This document shows positions 25,412 to 32,465 of a stretch of DNA of 56,147 bases, piece after piece. The stretch is taken from assembly GCA_017501355.1 (NCBI GenBank), contig JAFVXA010000050.1, positions 1-56,147 on the forward strand. Direction: 5' to 3'. The notes beneath the pieces are model-generated. The model searched no databases, was not told where the DNA came from, and saw nothing but the letters and a program-made list of their open reading frames with translations. The first letter of the stretch is position 1. Every line of letters begins with the position of its first letter. Both the position numbers and the translations under genes were made by a program. The DNA comes from Oscillospiraceae bacterium (lineage in GTDB: Bacteria; Bacillota; Clostridia; Oscillospirales; Oscillospiraceae).

Positions 25412-25440
25412 TTGACGAACCGTGGAAATGAAAGTAAAAT
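25412..25440 (+). promoter_or_regulatory. promoter of the DegV-family gene
   Basis: TTGACG (25412-25417), 17-bp spacer, TAAAAT (25435-25440), about 50 bp before the start codon. Confidence 0.65.
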
Positions 25441-25491
25441 AAAGCATATACTTCCCCCGCTCTCAGGCAAAGAGCAGCAAAGGAGCCACCT

Positions 25492-26331
25492 ATGAAATTC
25501 AAAATCGTATCGGATTCTTCCTCCAACGTCCGGGAATTTGCTGACATTCCGTTTGAAAGCGTCCCGCTGAAGATCATCACCGAGGAAAAAGAATATGTAG
25601 ACGATGCCAATCTGGATGTCCCCGCCATGGTGGAGGATCTGCGCACCGTCAAGGGAAAGACCGGCACCTCCTGCCCCAATGTCTCCGAATATCTGGATGC
25701 ATTCGAGGGTGCGGAAAATGTATTCGCCGTCACCATCACCAGCAATCTCTCCGGCAGCTGCGCCGCCGCCATCCAGGCAGCCGCAGAGTATGAGGAGACC
25801 CATGAGGGCGCACACGCCTATGTGGTGGACTCCCTCTCTACCGGCGGTGAAATGCGCCTGATCATGGAGCATATCCGCGCGCAGGTTCTGGCAGGTCTCA
25901 ATTTCGAGCAGATCCGCGACTCTGTGCGGGAGTATCAGAAGCACACCCATCTGCTGTTCTCCCTGCAGTCCCTTGCCAATCTCGCACGCAACGGGCGTGT
26001 CAGCCCCGCAGTGGCAAAGCTTGCGGGCGTGCTGGGCATTCGTATCCTCGGCGCGGCATCTGACGAGGGCACGCTGCAGCCCCTGCACAAGTGCCGCGGT
26101 GAAAAAAAGATGCTGGACACCATGGTGGAGGAAATGCTCAGCCGCGGCTTCAAGGGCGGCAAGGTGCGCATTTCTCACTGTCTGAATCCTGAGTCTGCAC
26201 AGGAGCTGAAAGAACGTCTGTTGGCTAAATTCCCCACTGCCGACATCTTCATCGAACCCTGCGGTGCCCTCTGCAGCTTCTATGCGGAGCGCGGCGGTAT
26301 GATCGTCGGTTATGAAGACAGCCTCGCCTGA
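25492..26331 (+). CDS. DegV family fatty-acid-binding protein
   Basis: A 279-aa DegV protein. These proteins bind a fatty acid and serve as FakB-type partners of the fatty acid kinase FakA in Gram-positive bacteria. Visible motifs are the N-terminal IVSDSSSNV, KTGTSCPNVSEYLDAF, the ITSNLSGSCAAA segment, VDSLSTGGEMRLI, and the C-terminal GCGGA-like PCGALCSFYAERGG. Length and order are normal. The start follows AAAGGAGCCACCT. No fakA is in the window. Confidence 0.9.
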   Translation: MKFKIVSDSSSNVREFADIPFESVPLKIITEEKEYVDDANLDVPAMVEDLRTVKGKTGTSCPNVSEYLDAFEGAENVFAVTITSNLSGSCAAAIQAAAEYEETHEGAHAYVVDSLSTGGEMRLIMEHIRAQVLAGLNFEQIRDSVREYQKHTHLLFSLQSLANLARNGRVSPAVAKLAGVLGIRILGAASDEGTLQPLHKCRGEKKMLDTMVEEMLSRGFKGGKVRISHCLNPESAQELKERLLAKFPTADIFIEPCGALCSFYAERGGMIVGYEDSLA

Positions 26332-26346
26332 TCATCCTGCAAAATG

Positions 26347-26376
26347 GCGCTGTCCCCTTGCGGGGCAGCGCTTTTT
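26347..26376 (+). terminator. terminator of the DegV-family gene
   Basis: GCGCTG-CCCC (26347-26357) pairs with GGGGCAGCGC (26362-26371), followed by five T residues. Confidence 0.85.
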
Positions 26377-26711
26377 CGCGCCTCCATGCAGGGCTTCTCC
26401 TTGCAGAAACTGTTTTTTGTCATGCAGCTTTTCCCCTGTCCGCAGGAGCTTTGCCGTCACTTCTCACAAATTTTTCTCTGCAAAACCAGCAGTTCCCCCT
26501 CTTACCCGCTGCGTCTCCCTCCTTCCCCGCCGACAGCTTTCCTGCAATTTGAAAGACGAGCTGCCGTTAATTGCAGCCCATATCCCTTCACCTCCTGCAT
26601 TTTTGCAGGGTAAATTTCTAAATTCCTTCATTTTTTGCAGGATTGCTCCCATATATCCCGCAGTTCTCCCACACTTTTGCAAGTTACTCTGTTTTTGCTG
26701 CAAGGACATAA
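26377..26711. other. gene-poor stretch rich in TTTGCA/TGCAA words
   Basis: About 335 bp with no credible gene. The words TTGCAG, CTGCAA, TTTTGCAGG and TTTTGCAAG recur at irregular intervals, often with their complements nearby. It leads into a long palindrome. No known element was recognised. Confidence 0.45.
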
Positions 26712-26757
26712 CGCAAAAATGCAACGCAAGTTTTGAAACTTGCGTTGCATTTTTGCG
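26712..26757. repeat. 46-bp perfect palindrome (22-bp arms, 2-nt centre)
   Basis: The left arm 26712-26733 (from CGCAAAAATGCAACG to AAGTTT) is exactly complementary to the right arm 26736-26757, with TG between. As RNA it would form a near-loopless 22-bp hairpin; as DNA it could form a cruciform. No T-run follows, so it is not a standard terminator. Confidence 0.9.
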
Positions 26758-26810
26758 CGTTCCTCCTGTCAAAATCACAATCGCTTTGTACGAACTGCAC
26801 AATTATGAGC

Positions 26811-26838
26811 TTGCATTTTCAGCAAGTCGCAGTATAAT
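26811..26838 (+). promoter_or_regulatory. promoter of the 28-codon membrane ORF
   Basis: TTGCAT (26811-26816), 16-bp spacer, consensus TATAAT (26833-26838). The transcript would start near 26845, about 65 nt before the ORF. Confidence 0.65.
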
Positions 26839-26911
26839 GAAAAATGAAAGAAGAAGTAATGTTTTCGATGCAAGTACATTTGCAGCTTCGCCTGCATGAA
26901 AGGAGATTTTT

Positions 26912-26998
26912 ATGAACATTCTGTTTCTCGTTGCTGCTTTTGGCGTTGCCTATTTTGCTGCTATGGTGATGATGACCATTCACGGTTATCAGAAGTAA
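26912..26998 (+). CDS. 28-aa hydrophobic small protein
   Basis: A short ORF that reads as a real gene. It has a good promoter at 26811-26838, the ribosome binding site AAAGGAG six bases before ATG, 28 codons and a strong terminator 27 bp later. The product starts MNILFLVAAFGVAYFAAMV and ends TIHGYQK. It is one transmembrane helix with a short polar C-terminus. I do not recognise a family. It may be a small membrane regulator or a subunit of a membrane complex. It lies alone on the plus strand, convergent with the selenium locus. Confidence 0.6.
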   Translation: MNILFLVAAFGVAYFAAMVMMTIHGYQK

Positions 26999-27024
26999 TT
27001 TGGTCTCCTGCTGCGTAGTTTTTG

Positions 27025-27050
27025 AGAGGAACGGCTTGCCGTTCCTCTTT
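27025..27050 (+). terminator. terminator of the 28-aa ORF
   Basis: GAGGAACGG (27026-27034) pairs with CCGTTCCTC (27039-27047) with a 4-nt loop, followed by six T residues. Confidence 0.88.
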
Positions 27051-27065
27051 TTTCGTATACGGGCA

Positions 27066-27102
27066 AAAAAGAAGGACATGACTCGGTCATGTCCTTCTTT
27101 TA
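27066..27102 (-). terminator. terminator of the selenium locus
   Basis: A 15-bp perfect stem (27068-27082 with 27086-27100, GAAGGACATGAC arms) and a 3-nt loop. T-runs follow on both strands. It lies 14 bp after the DUF3343 stop codon. Confidence 0.87.
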
Positions 27103-27115
27103 TTCACAGCAAAGA

Positions 27116-27361
27116 TCACTCTTCCTCAAAGGTATGTACCATGCGGTAACCATCCCCTTCTTTGATGAAGATGCTCTCCGCATCCTCATCCATGCACTCC
27201 ACCATGGGGTTCTCCGCCTGATAACTGACGCAGGTGCCGCAGGAGGAACTCACCTTGCGGGGGACCGGCATCATGTTGGCAGGAACGCCCTTTGCCGTCA
27301 GCGTGCGGCTGGTCCGCAGCGCCGAGAGATGGGTATGGAAGGTCGTGATATAGTGATCCAT
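27116..27361 (-). CDS. DUF3343, putative Se/S carrier-like protein
   Basis: An 81-aa protein of the DUF3343 family, described as a putative selenium/sulfur carrier. Its family mark is M-P-V-P-R-K-V-S-S-S-C-G-T-C-V, with a CGTC pair likely to carry a persulfide or selenide. The rest is a small alpha/beta domain ending in an acidic tail. It lies 13 bp after the TusA-like gene and 220 bp after yedE. This set recurs in selenium-using Firmicutes. Confidence 0.8.
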   Translation of the reverse strand: MDHYITTFHTHLSALRTSRTLTAKGVPANMMPVPRKVSSSCGTCVSYQAENPMVECMDEDAESIFIKEGDGYRMVHTFEEE

Positions 27362-27374
27362 GGAAAATTACTCC

Positions 27375-27581
27375 TTACTTGCTGAGCTGCAGAACGAAAT
27401 CGTCCTCATCGCCGGGCTTGACGGAAACCTTATAGCCCTGACTCTCGGAGAAACGGGTCACGTTTTCCACAGCGGTCTTGTTATCCACCAGAACGGTGAG
27501 TTCAGCGGGGGAAGCCTTCAGTGCCTGCTGCGTCATCACGACGGGCATGGGGCAGCCCAAACCTCTTGCGTCAACCATCAT
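27375..27581 (-). CDS. TusA/YedF-like sulfur (selenium) carrier protein
   Basis: A 68-aa SirA/TusA-fold protein with the active-site motif GLGCPMP near the N-terminus. The Cys carries persulfide sulfur, or selenium in selenium-linked members. In E. coli yedF and yedE are neighbours, and the same pair is seen here: the TusA gene starts at the very end of the yedE-like gene (1-bp contact at 27581). It probably accepts sulfur or selenium that enters through YedE. Confidence 0.87.
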   Translation of the reverse strand: MMVDARGLGCPMPVVMTQQALKASPAELTVLVDNKTAVENVTRFSESQGYKVSVKPGDEDDFVLQLSK

Positions 27582-28693
27582 TACACCTCTGCCTTCTCAG
27601 CCTTGACAGCCTTCTGGATGTTCACGAAGGAGATCACAGCCAGCAGGACCAGAATGACGATGACAGCGATCTGACCCTTTTCGGAGATGCCGCCAACGAC
27701 ATAAGCGCCGTCCTCAGCCTTGGAGTCAGCACCACCGGCGAGACCCCAGTTGTGCGCGAATGCTGCGCCAACGATCATACCGAACACGGTGATAGCGGAG
27801 TCAGCGTTGCCCTCGCCTGCGAGAATGAGCTGGCGCAGGGGGCAGCCACCCAGCAGCACGCTGCCCCAGCCAACGATGACCATGCCCAGGAAGTTCCAGA
27901 CATGAGAGCTGTGAGCGATGGGCTGAGAAAGGGTGGAGAAGCCAGTGAAGTTGCCAAGAGCGATGTTGCCGACGAGGATCACAGCGAAGATTGCCACGAA
28001 GCCGTACAGCAGCTTAGCGTCCTTGAACATGACGAGGTCACGGATACCGCCGACCATGCACAGACGTGCACGCTGCGCAAGAGCGCCGCACACGAGAGCG
28101 ATGATCAGAGCGACAAAGGTGGGAGCGTGCATGGAGCCGGGGCCCTTTTCGGAGAACTTGAACAGTGCGGGAGCAGCCAGGAACAGGATCAGCAGACCTG
28201 CCATGACCATGGGCAGAGTTGCACCCTCAGCCTTGCCCACATTGTAAGCGCGCTTGAGGCTGAAGCCCTTCTTCAGAACCACAACACCGACCAGAATGCC
28301 GACCACGAAGCCCAGCAGACCGACAAATGCGTTCAGGTCGCCGCCGCCGAGACGGATGACCATACGCAGGGGGCAGCCCAGGAACACCAGAGCACCGATC
28401 ATAACGAATGCGCCCAGGACGAAACGGGTTGCAGGGGAGGAACCGGCCTTTGCCTTAAATTCCTTGCTTGCCACGGACATGATGAATGCACCGAGCACCA
28501 GACCGATGATTTCGGGGCGGACATACTGCACCACGGGTGCGCTGTGCAGGCTGGTAGCGCCGGCGATGTCGCGCAGGAAGCATGCAATGCAGAAGCCCAT
28601 GTTCTTGGGGTTGCCCATCAGGGTCAGAACGAGAGCTGCGATACCGACAGCGATACCGGAGCCAACGACCCACCAGTTGACTTTCTTACTCAT
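27581..28693 (-). CDS. yedE: YedE-family selenium/sulfur transporter
   Basis: A 370-aa integral membrane protein of the YeeE/YedE family with about nine to ten helices. The GCPLR motif appears twice (GCPLRMVIRLGGG and GGCPLRQLILAGE), as expected for the two-fold symmetric channel that passes thiosulfate or a selenium species. The genes after it, a TusA-like carrier and DUF3343, identify it with the selenium-metabolism YedE group. It has its own promoter and a palindrome beside it that may bind the LysR regulator. Confidence 0.87.
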   Translation of the reverse strand: MSKKVNWWVVGSGIAVGIAALVLTLMGNPKNMGFCIACFLRDIAGATSLHSAPVVQYVRPEIIGLVLGAFIMSVASKEFKAKAGSSPATRFVLGAFVMIGALVFLGCPLRMVIRLGGGDLNAFVGLLGFVVGILVGVVVLKKGFSLKRAYNVGKAEGATLPMVMAGLLILFLAAPALFKFSEKGPGSMHAPTFVALIIALVCGALAQRARLCMVGGIRDLVMFKDAKLLYGFVAIFAVILVGNIALGNFTGFSTLSQPIAHSSHVWNFLGMVIVGWGSVLLGGCPLRQLILAGEGNADSAITVFGMIVGAAFAHNWGLAGGADSKAEDGAYVVGGISEKGQIAVIVILVLLAVISFVNIQKAVKAEKAEV

Positions 28694-28771
28694 ACGATTT
28701 TCCTTCCTTATTTCTTACAGTACTATCGGTCGTCCGACGACATTGATATGCCTTTAACGACCAACATCATT

Positions 28772-28814
28772 ATTATAAGACCGGATTCCAAGTTTGACCA
28801 ACGGATTTTTCCGT
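28772..28814 (-). promoter_or_regulatory. yedE promoter with upstream palindrome
   Basis: Minus strand: TTGGTC (28796-28801), 18-bp spacer, TATAAT (28772-28777). Just upstream, 28801-28814 is an exact palindrome (ACGGA, 4 nt, TCCGT). Its place beside the -35 box is typical of a LysR activation site. Confidence 0.55.
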
Positions 28815-28886
28815 CGAAAATTCAGCTTATCATCGAAATAAAGAATGATATCGTTTGTTATCAGGAATTTCGCTTGTTTTTAGCGA

Positions 28887-29804
28887 TCAAGCGTTCAGTC
28901 CGCGGATCTGAGAATGGACAAAATCAATAAATTCCTTCTCCAGCAGGCTGGGGTTCATGTCCTTCTCGTACACCATGTAGATGTTGCGGAAGGTGCCGCC
29001 GTCCTCCAGATCGAAGGCAAGGATCTTGCCCTCACGCAGGAAGTCGTCTGCCGCATACGCGGAAATCACGGAAACGCCCATGCCATTTGCCACATAGTTC
29101 TTCACGTTTTCGGGGTTGTCCATCTCCGCGATCTTGTTCAGGGAGCTCACAGAAATGCCCATGCGCTCGAGACAGCGGTCTGCCACCACGCGGCTGCCGC
29201 TGCCCTCCTCGCGGAAGATCACAGGCTCACGCATGAGCTCTGCCGCCTTGGCACCGCGCTCCTTCATGGCGCGGAAATAGGGGCTGTTCTCCGTGATGAT
29301 GACCATGCGGTCACGGAGCACAGGGCAGACCTCAAATTCATCGCTCTCGGGCTCGATACCAACAAAGCCCACCTGAATCTCACCGCCCCGCAGCAGGCTC
29401 AGCACGCGGGCGCTGTCGCCCCGCTTGAGCACACAGCGGCAGTCACCACTGCGTTTGAGAAACTCGGACAGCATACCGGGCAGCAGATAGATCGCCGCCA
29501 CGGTGGAAGCGCCCACCGCCAGCTCAGCCGTGCGGTTGCTCTTCTCCATCACTTCCTTCAGACGTCGGCAGCGTGCCAGCACATCCTTGGTGTAGGTGTA
29601 TGCCAGCTTTCCCTCCTCCGTCAGAGAGATCTTCTTCTTTGCCTCGCGGTCAAACAGACGGCAGCCGAGACACTCCTCCAGTCCGCGGATGTGGGCGCTG
29701 ATGGTGGACTGGGTCAGATACATTTCCTCTGCGGCGCGGGTAAAGCTGTTGTGCTCCACCACCGCCGCAAAGGCTTCCAGCTGCTTCAGATTCATGTCAA
29801 GCAT
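28887..29804 (-). CDS. selenium-locus LysR-family transcriptional regulator
   Basis: A 305-aa LysR regulator. The winged HTH is at residues about 4-63 (LKQLEAFAAVVEHNSFTRAAEEMYLTQSTISAHIRGLEE), followed by the substrate-binding domain. The position between yedE and a class V aminotransferase gene matches the selenium-metabolism LysR group known from Clostridia. The start could be ATG at 29804 or, two codons later, at 29795; the ribosome binding site GAGGAAATC does not decide. It is divergent from the aminotransferase gene. Confidence 0.87.
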   Translation of the reverse strand: MLDMNLKQLEAFAAVVEHNSFTRAAEEMYLTQSTISAHIRGLEECLGCRLFDREAKKKISLTEEGKLAYTYTKDVLARCRRLKEVMEKSNRTAELAVGASTVAAIYLLPGMLSEFLKRSGDCRCVLKRGDSARVLSLLRGGEIQVGFVGIEPESDEFEVCPVLRDRMVIITENSPYFRAMKERGAKAAELMREPVIFREEGSGSRVVADRCLERMGISVSSLNKIAEMDNPENVKNYVANGMGVSVISAYAADDFLREGKILAFDLEDGGTFRNIYMVYEKDMNPSLLEKEFIDFVHSQIRGLNA

Positions 29805-29860
29805 TCCGATTTCCTCACTTTCTATTTAAAAAAGCGTTTCTCTTATTGTTATTTTAATGG

Positions 29861-29889
29861 TTTACACCAAGATTTTCCCGTGCTACGAT
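29861..29889 (+). promoter_or_regulatory. promoter of the class V aminotransferase gene
   Basis: TTTACA (29861-29866), 17-bp spacer, TACGAT (29884-29889), 40 bp before the start codon and 57 bp from the lysR start. LysR control from this divergent region is likely. Confidence 0.6.
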
Positions 29890-29928
29890 GGGGATAACGG
29901 ATGGAAATACCACCAACAGGAGGTTTTT

Positions 29929-31077
29929 ATGAAAACGATTTATCTGGACAATGCCGCAACATCCTTCCCCAAGCCCGCCGGTGTCAGCCAGCGCATGAAG
30001 GATTATCTCGATTCCGTGGGTGCCACAGTCAACCGCTCCGTTTACAGCAGCGCACAGGACGCAGGTCTTGTCCTGCTGACCCTCCGCGAGCGCCTTGCGA
30101 AGCTCTTCCATTTCGACGATCCCACCTATGTCATTCTGACCCCCGGTATGACCGCCGGCATGAATATGGTCATCAAGGGCTTCCTCAAAAGCGGCGATCA
30201 CTGTCTCGTCAGCAGCATGGAGCACAATGCTGTCATGCGCCCCATCCAGCAGCTCACGGAATGCGGCATCAGCTTTGACCGCATCCCCTGCGACCGGGAG
30301 GGTTTTCTGGATATCGATGCCATTGAAGGCATGATCCGTCCCAACACCAGGCTGCTGGTCATGGCGCACGGCTCCAACGTCTCCGGCACGGTGCAGGATG
30401 CGGAGCGCGTGGGTAAGATCTGCGCCGCACACGGCATCGCTTTCGTGCTGGACGCTGCCCAGACTGCGGGTCATATCGATGTAGATTTCTACAAATTCGG
30501 GCTGTCCGCCCTCTGCGTCCCCGGTCATAAGGGACTTCTCGGTCCCGGCGGCATCGGCGCCATGCTTCTGCGCAAGGACTTTGCCGCGCAGCTGACTCCC
30601 CTCATTGCCGGCGGCACCGGCAGTGCCTCCGACAGCGAGTTGCTGCCCTCCTATATGCCCGACCGCTTTGAGTCCGGCACGCCCAATATGCCCGGCGTTT
30701 ACGGCTGGGAAGCCGCCATGGCATTCCTCGACGAGACCGGTGTAGAAAACCTTCATGCCCATGAAATGGCACTGACCGAGCGTTTTCTCAACGGTCTGAA
30801 GGACATCGACACCGTTCGTCTTGCGGGCACGTGGGATCTCGACCGCCGCGTGGGCGTAGTGTCTGTGGATTTCAAAAACATCGACAACGCCGAAGCTGCC
30901 TATCGACTGGAGACGGAGTACGGCATCCTCACCCGCTGCGGTCTCCACTGCGCACCCTCTGCCCACAAGTCTCTTGACACCTTCCCCCAGGGAACGGTCC
31001 GCTTTGCCGTGGGCTTTGCCAGCACGGAAGAGGATGTGGACACAGCACTGGAAGCTATCCGCGTGATCGGCGCGTAA
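29929..31077 (+). CDS. class V aminotransferase, cysteine desulfurase/selenocysteine lyase-like
   Basis: A 382-aa PLP enzyme of the NifS/Csd fold, matching the TIGR01977 family. Motifs are YLDNAATSFPKP at the N-terminus, the PLP Lys in VPGHKGLLGPGG, and the catalytic loop TRCGLHCAPSAH with the active-site Cys. The start at 29929 follows AGGAGG. The reaction would be removal of sulfur from cysteine or selenium from selenocysteine. Its divergent pairing with lysR and closeness to yedE, TusA and DUF3343 suggest it passes S or Se to those carriers. Confidence 0.86.
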   Translation: MKTIYLDNAATSFPKPAGVSQRMKDYLDSVGATVNRSVYSSAQDAGLVLLTLRERLAKLFHFDDPTYVILTPGMTAGMNMVIKGFLKSGDHCLVSSMEHNAVMRPIQQLTECGISFDRIPCDREGFLDIDAIEGMIRPNTRLLVMAHGSNVSGTVQDAERVGKICAAHGIAFVLDAAQTAGHIDVDFYKFGLSALCVPGHKGLLGPGGIGAMLLRKDFAAQLTPLIAGGTGSASDSELLPSYMPDRFESGTPNMPGVYGWEAAMAFLDETGVENLHAHEMALTERFLNGLKDIDTVRLAGTWDLDRRVGVVSVDFKNIDNAEAAYRLETEYGILTRCGLHCAPSAHKSLDTFPQGTVRFAVGFASTEEDVDTALEAIRVIGA

Positions 31078-31093
31078 CATTGCAACATTGCAT

Positions 31094-31130
31094 AGATAAA
31101 ATGCTCCGGGTTACCCGGGGCATTTTATCT
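31094..31130 (+). terminator. hairpin after the class V aminotransferase gene
   Basis: A 17-bp stem with one G-T pair (31094-31110 with 31114-31130) and a 3-nt loop. The arm ends in an AT-rich segment instead of a long free T-run. Confidence 0.7.
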
Positions 31131-31139
31131 ATCTGAAAA

Positions 31140-31304
31140 AGCCTCGCAGAGTTTGCCGCGACACGCGGCAAAGAATCTCAATCATTTTCAACCGCGGCAT
31201 GTACGTGGGTGAAAATACTCCTCGCCCTGCAAACGTGCAAGCAAAGCTTGTGCGCTGCAGCAGGGCGCATACATTGTCGGAAAAACGTAGTTTTTCGACA
31301 GTTC
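31140..31304. other. intergenic element made of several hairpins
   Basis: About 165 bp with no gene. Consecutive self-complementary pairs are visible: TTTGCCGCG with CGCGGCAAA, TTTTCAACC with GGGTGAAAA (one mismatch), GCCCTGCA with TGCAGCAGGGC around an inner GCAAGC/GCTTGT pair, and TGTCGGAAAAAC with GTTTTTCGACA. It could be a structured RNA or a decayed repeat. Confidence 0.45.
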
Positions 31305-31305
31305 A

Positions 31306-31337
31306 AAAAATGCCCCGGCAGCAGCCGGGGCATTTTT
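31306..31337 (-). terminator. terminator of the cytidylate-kinase-like gene
   Basis: TGCCCCGGC (31311-31319) pairs with GCCGGGGCA (31324-31332) inside A- and T-runs. On the minus strand six T residues end the stem. Confidence 0.88.
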
Positions 31338-31345
31338 CACTTGTT

Positions 31346-31957
31346 TCAGCCCATCTGCTCCATCACGTGACGGATCAGTGCCACCGTACCGTCCTGTCCC
31401 AGGAGACTGGTATCAATGCACAGGTCATAGCTGTCCACAGCGCCCCACTTCTGGGTGCTGTAAAACTCGTAGTAAGCGGCGCGGCTGCGATCCATGCGCT
31501 GAATCTTCTGCTTGGCAGCAGACTCGCTGAGCTCATCCCGCTCCATCACGGTCTTGATGCGCTCTTCCAAAGACGCATAGAGGAACACGCGCAGCACATT
31601 CTTTCGCTCCCGCAGCACATAGTCCGCGCAGCGACCGATGATCACACTGCTACCCTTGTCCGCAATGGTATTGATGGTATCAAAGGTAGCCATGTACACC
31701 CGCTGATCCAGCGTGTTGGCGGGAATACCGCCCAGCGCATAGCCAAAGGGATCCATGGCAATGGAATAGAGGAAGCTGCGGGGTTTTTCATCGTAGTTCT
31801 GCAGGATCTTTTCGCAAAGACCACTTTCCTCCGCCGCCTGCTTCAGGATGTTCTGATCATAGAACGGAACACCCAGTTCCTTCGCCAACTGAATGCCGAT
31901 ATTTCTGCCTCCGCTGCCGTACTGTCGACCAATGGTCACGATCGTTCCCTGACTCAT
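31346..31957 (-). CDS. cytidylate kinase-like family protein
   Basis: A 203-aa P-loop protein of the cytidylate-kinase-like family (Cytidylate_kin2). It starts MSQGTIVTIGRQYGSGGRNIG, where GRQYGSGG is the altered P-loop of this family. The family lid region lies around DRSRAAYYEFYSTQKWG. The start at 31957 follows GGAGG; reading from TTG at 31972 would translate the ribosome binding site. True CMP kinase (Cmk) is longer and differs; the substrate of this family is not settled. It has its own promoter and a leader with a long stem. Confidence 0.8.
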   Translation of the reverse strand: MSQGTIVTIGRQYGSGGRNIGIQLAKELGVPFYDQNILKQAAEESGLCEKILQNYDEKPRSFLYSIAMDPFGYALGGIPANTLDQRVYMATFDTINTIADKGSSVIIGRCADYVLRERKNVLRVFLYASLEERIKTVMERDELSESAAKQKIQRMDRSRAAYYEFYSTQKWGAVDSYDLCIDTSLLGQDGTVALIRHVMEQMG

Positions 31958-32006
31958 AAGCCACCTCCTCAAATCTGCCAGAAATCTCCTGTCATTTGCT
32001 TTTTCG

Positions 32007-32078
32007 TTTTTGATGATTCAAAACACCCGTGCGCTGCAAGGGTTTTGCGGTTTTGTGTTTTTTTTGAAATCGTCAAAA
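32007..32078 (-). promoter_or_regulatory. long imperfect stem in the leader of the cytidylate-kinase-like gene
   Basis: The arms 32007-32025 and 32055-32078 are complementary apart from one G-T pair and a few extra A residues. They lie in the roughly 130-nt leader between the promoter (-10 at 32095-32100) and the start codon. No known riboswitch class was recognised. Confidence 0.45.
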
Positions 32079-32094
32079 TCAATATCTCATCTTC

Positions 32095-32122
32095 ATTATA
32101 CCCCCTTTCCGATCAAAGTCAA
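32095..32122 (-). promoter_or_regulatory. promoter of the cytidylate-kinase-like gene
   Basis: Minus strand: TTGACT (32117-32122), 16-bp spacer, consensus TATAAT (32095-32100). Confidence 0.7.
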
Positions 32123-32205
32123 CCGCTTTCGGCAATTTTCGCCTTTTTCACAGCAGAAAAACAAAGGTCTTTCATTTGCAAACAAAATTTTCATCCACTT
32201 CCCGC

Positions 32206-32234
32206 TTGACTTTTGGAATTTCCCCTGTTATACT
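32206..32234 (+). promoter_or_regulatory. promoter of the TPP riboswitch-thiT unit
   Basis: TTGACT (32206-32211), 17-bp spacer, TATACT (32229-32234). The riboswitch begins a few bases after the expected transcription start. Confidence 0.8.
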
Positions 32235-32241
32235 GCAGCTA

Positions 32242-32338
32242 CAATCCAAGGGGCGCTGACGCAAGTCGGCTGAGATGAGGAGTATTGCCTCCCTGTCCCT
32301 CGAACCTGATCCGGGTAATGCCGGCGTAGGAATGCGAT
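32242..32338 (+). promoter_or_regulatory. TPP (thiamine pyrophosphate) riboswitch
   Basis: The conserved THI-box parts are all present in order: AGGGGCGC, GGCTGAGATGAGG, CCCTCGAACCTGATCCGGGT and AATGCCGGCGTAGGAA. The aptamer binds TPP. The terminator stem at 32364-32404 follows it directly, so high TPP should stop transcription before thiT. Confidence 0.95.
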
Positions 32339-32363
32339 CATATTGGTCTTTTTAGGTTTATTA

Positions 32364-32404
32364 GCCGCATTGTACGCCGACCGGGTGTCCGATGCGGATT
32401 TTTT
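32364..32404 (+). terminator. riboswitch expression-platform terminator
   Basis: CCGCAT (32365-32370) pairs with ATGCGG (32392-32397), followed by six T residues. It lies between the aptamer and thiT. Confidence 0.8.
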
Positions 32405-32465
32405 GTCCCAATTCGCAGGGGTCTCCGGTCTGGATCCCATCATTTTTTGAAAGGGAGACATCATC

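Noticed and set aside
26712-26757. Rho-independent terminator
   Set aside because: The hairpin is strong but no T-run follows on either strand, and the DegV gene already has a terminator at 26347-26376.
31140-31304. CRISPR array
   Set aside because: The repeats are inverted pairs of different sequence, not evenly spaced direct repeats, and no cas gene is present.
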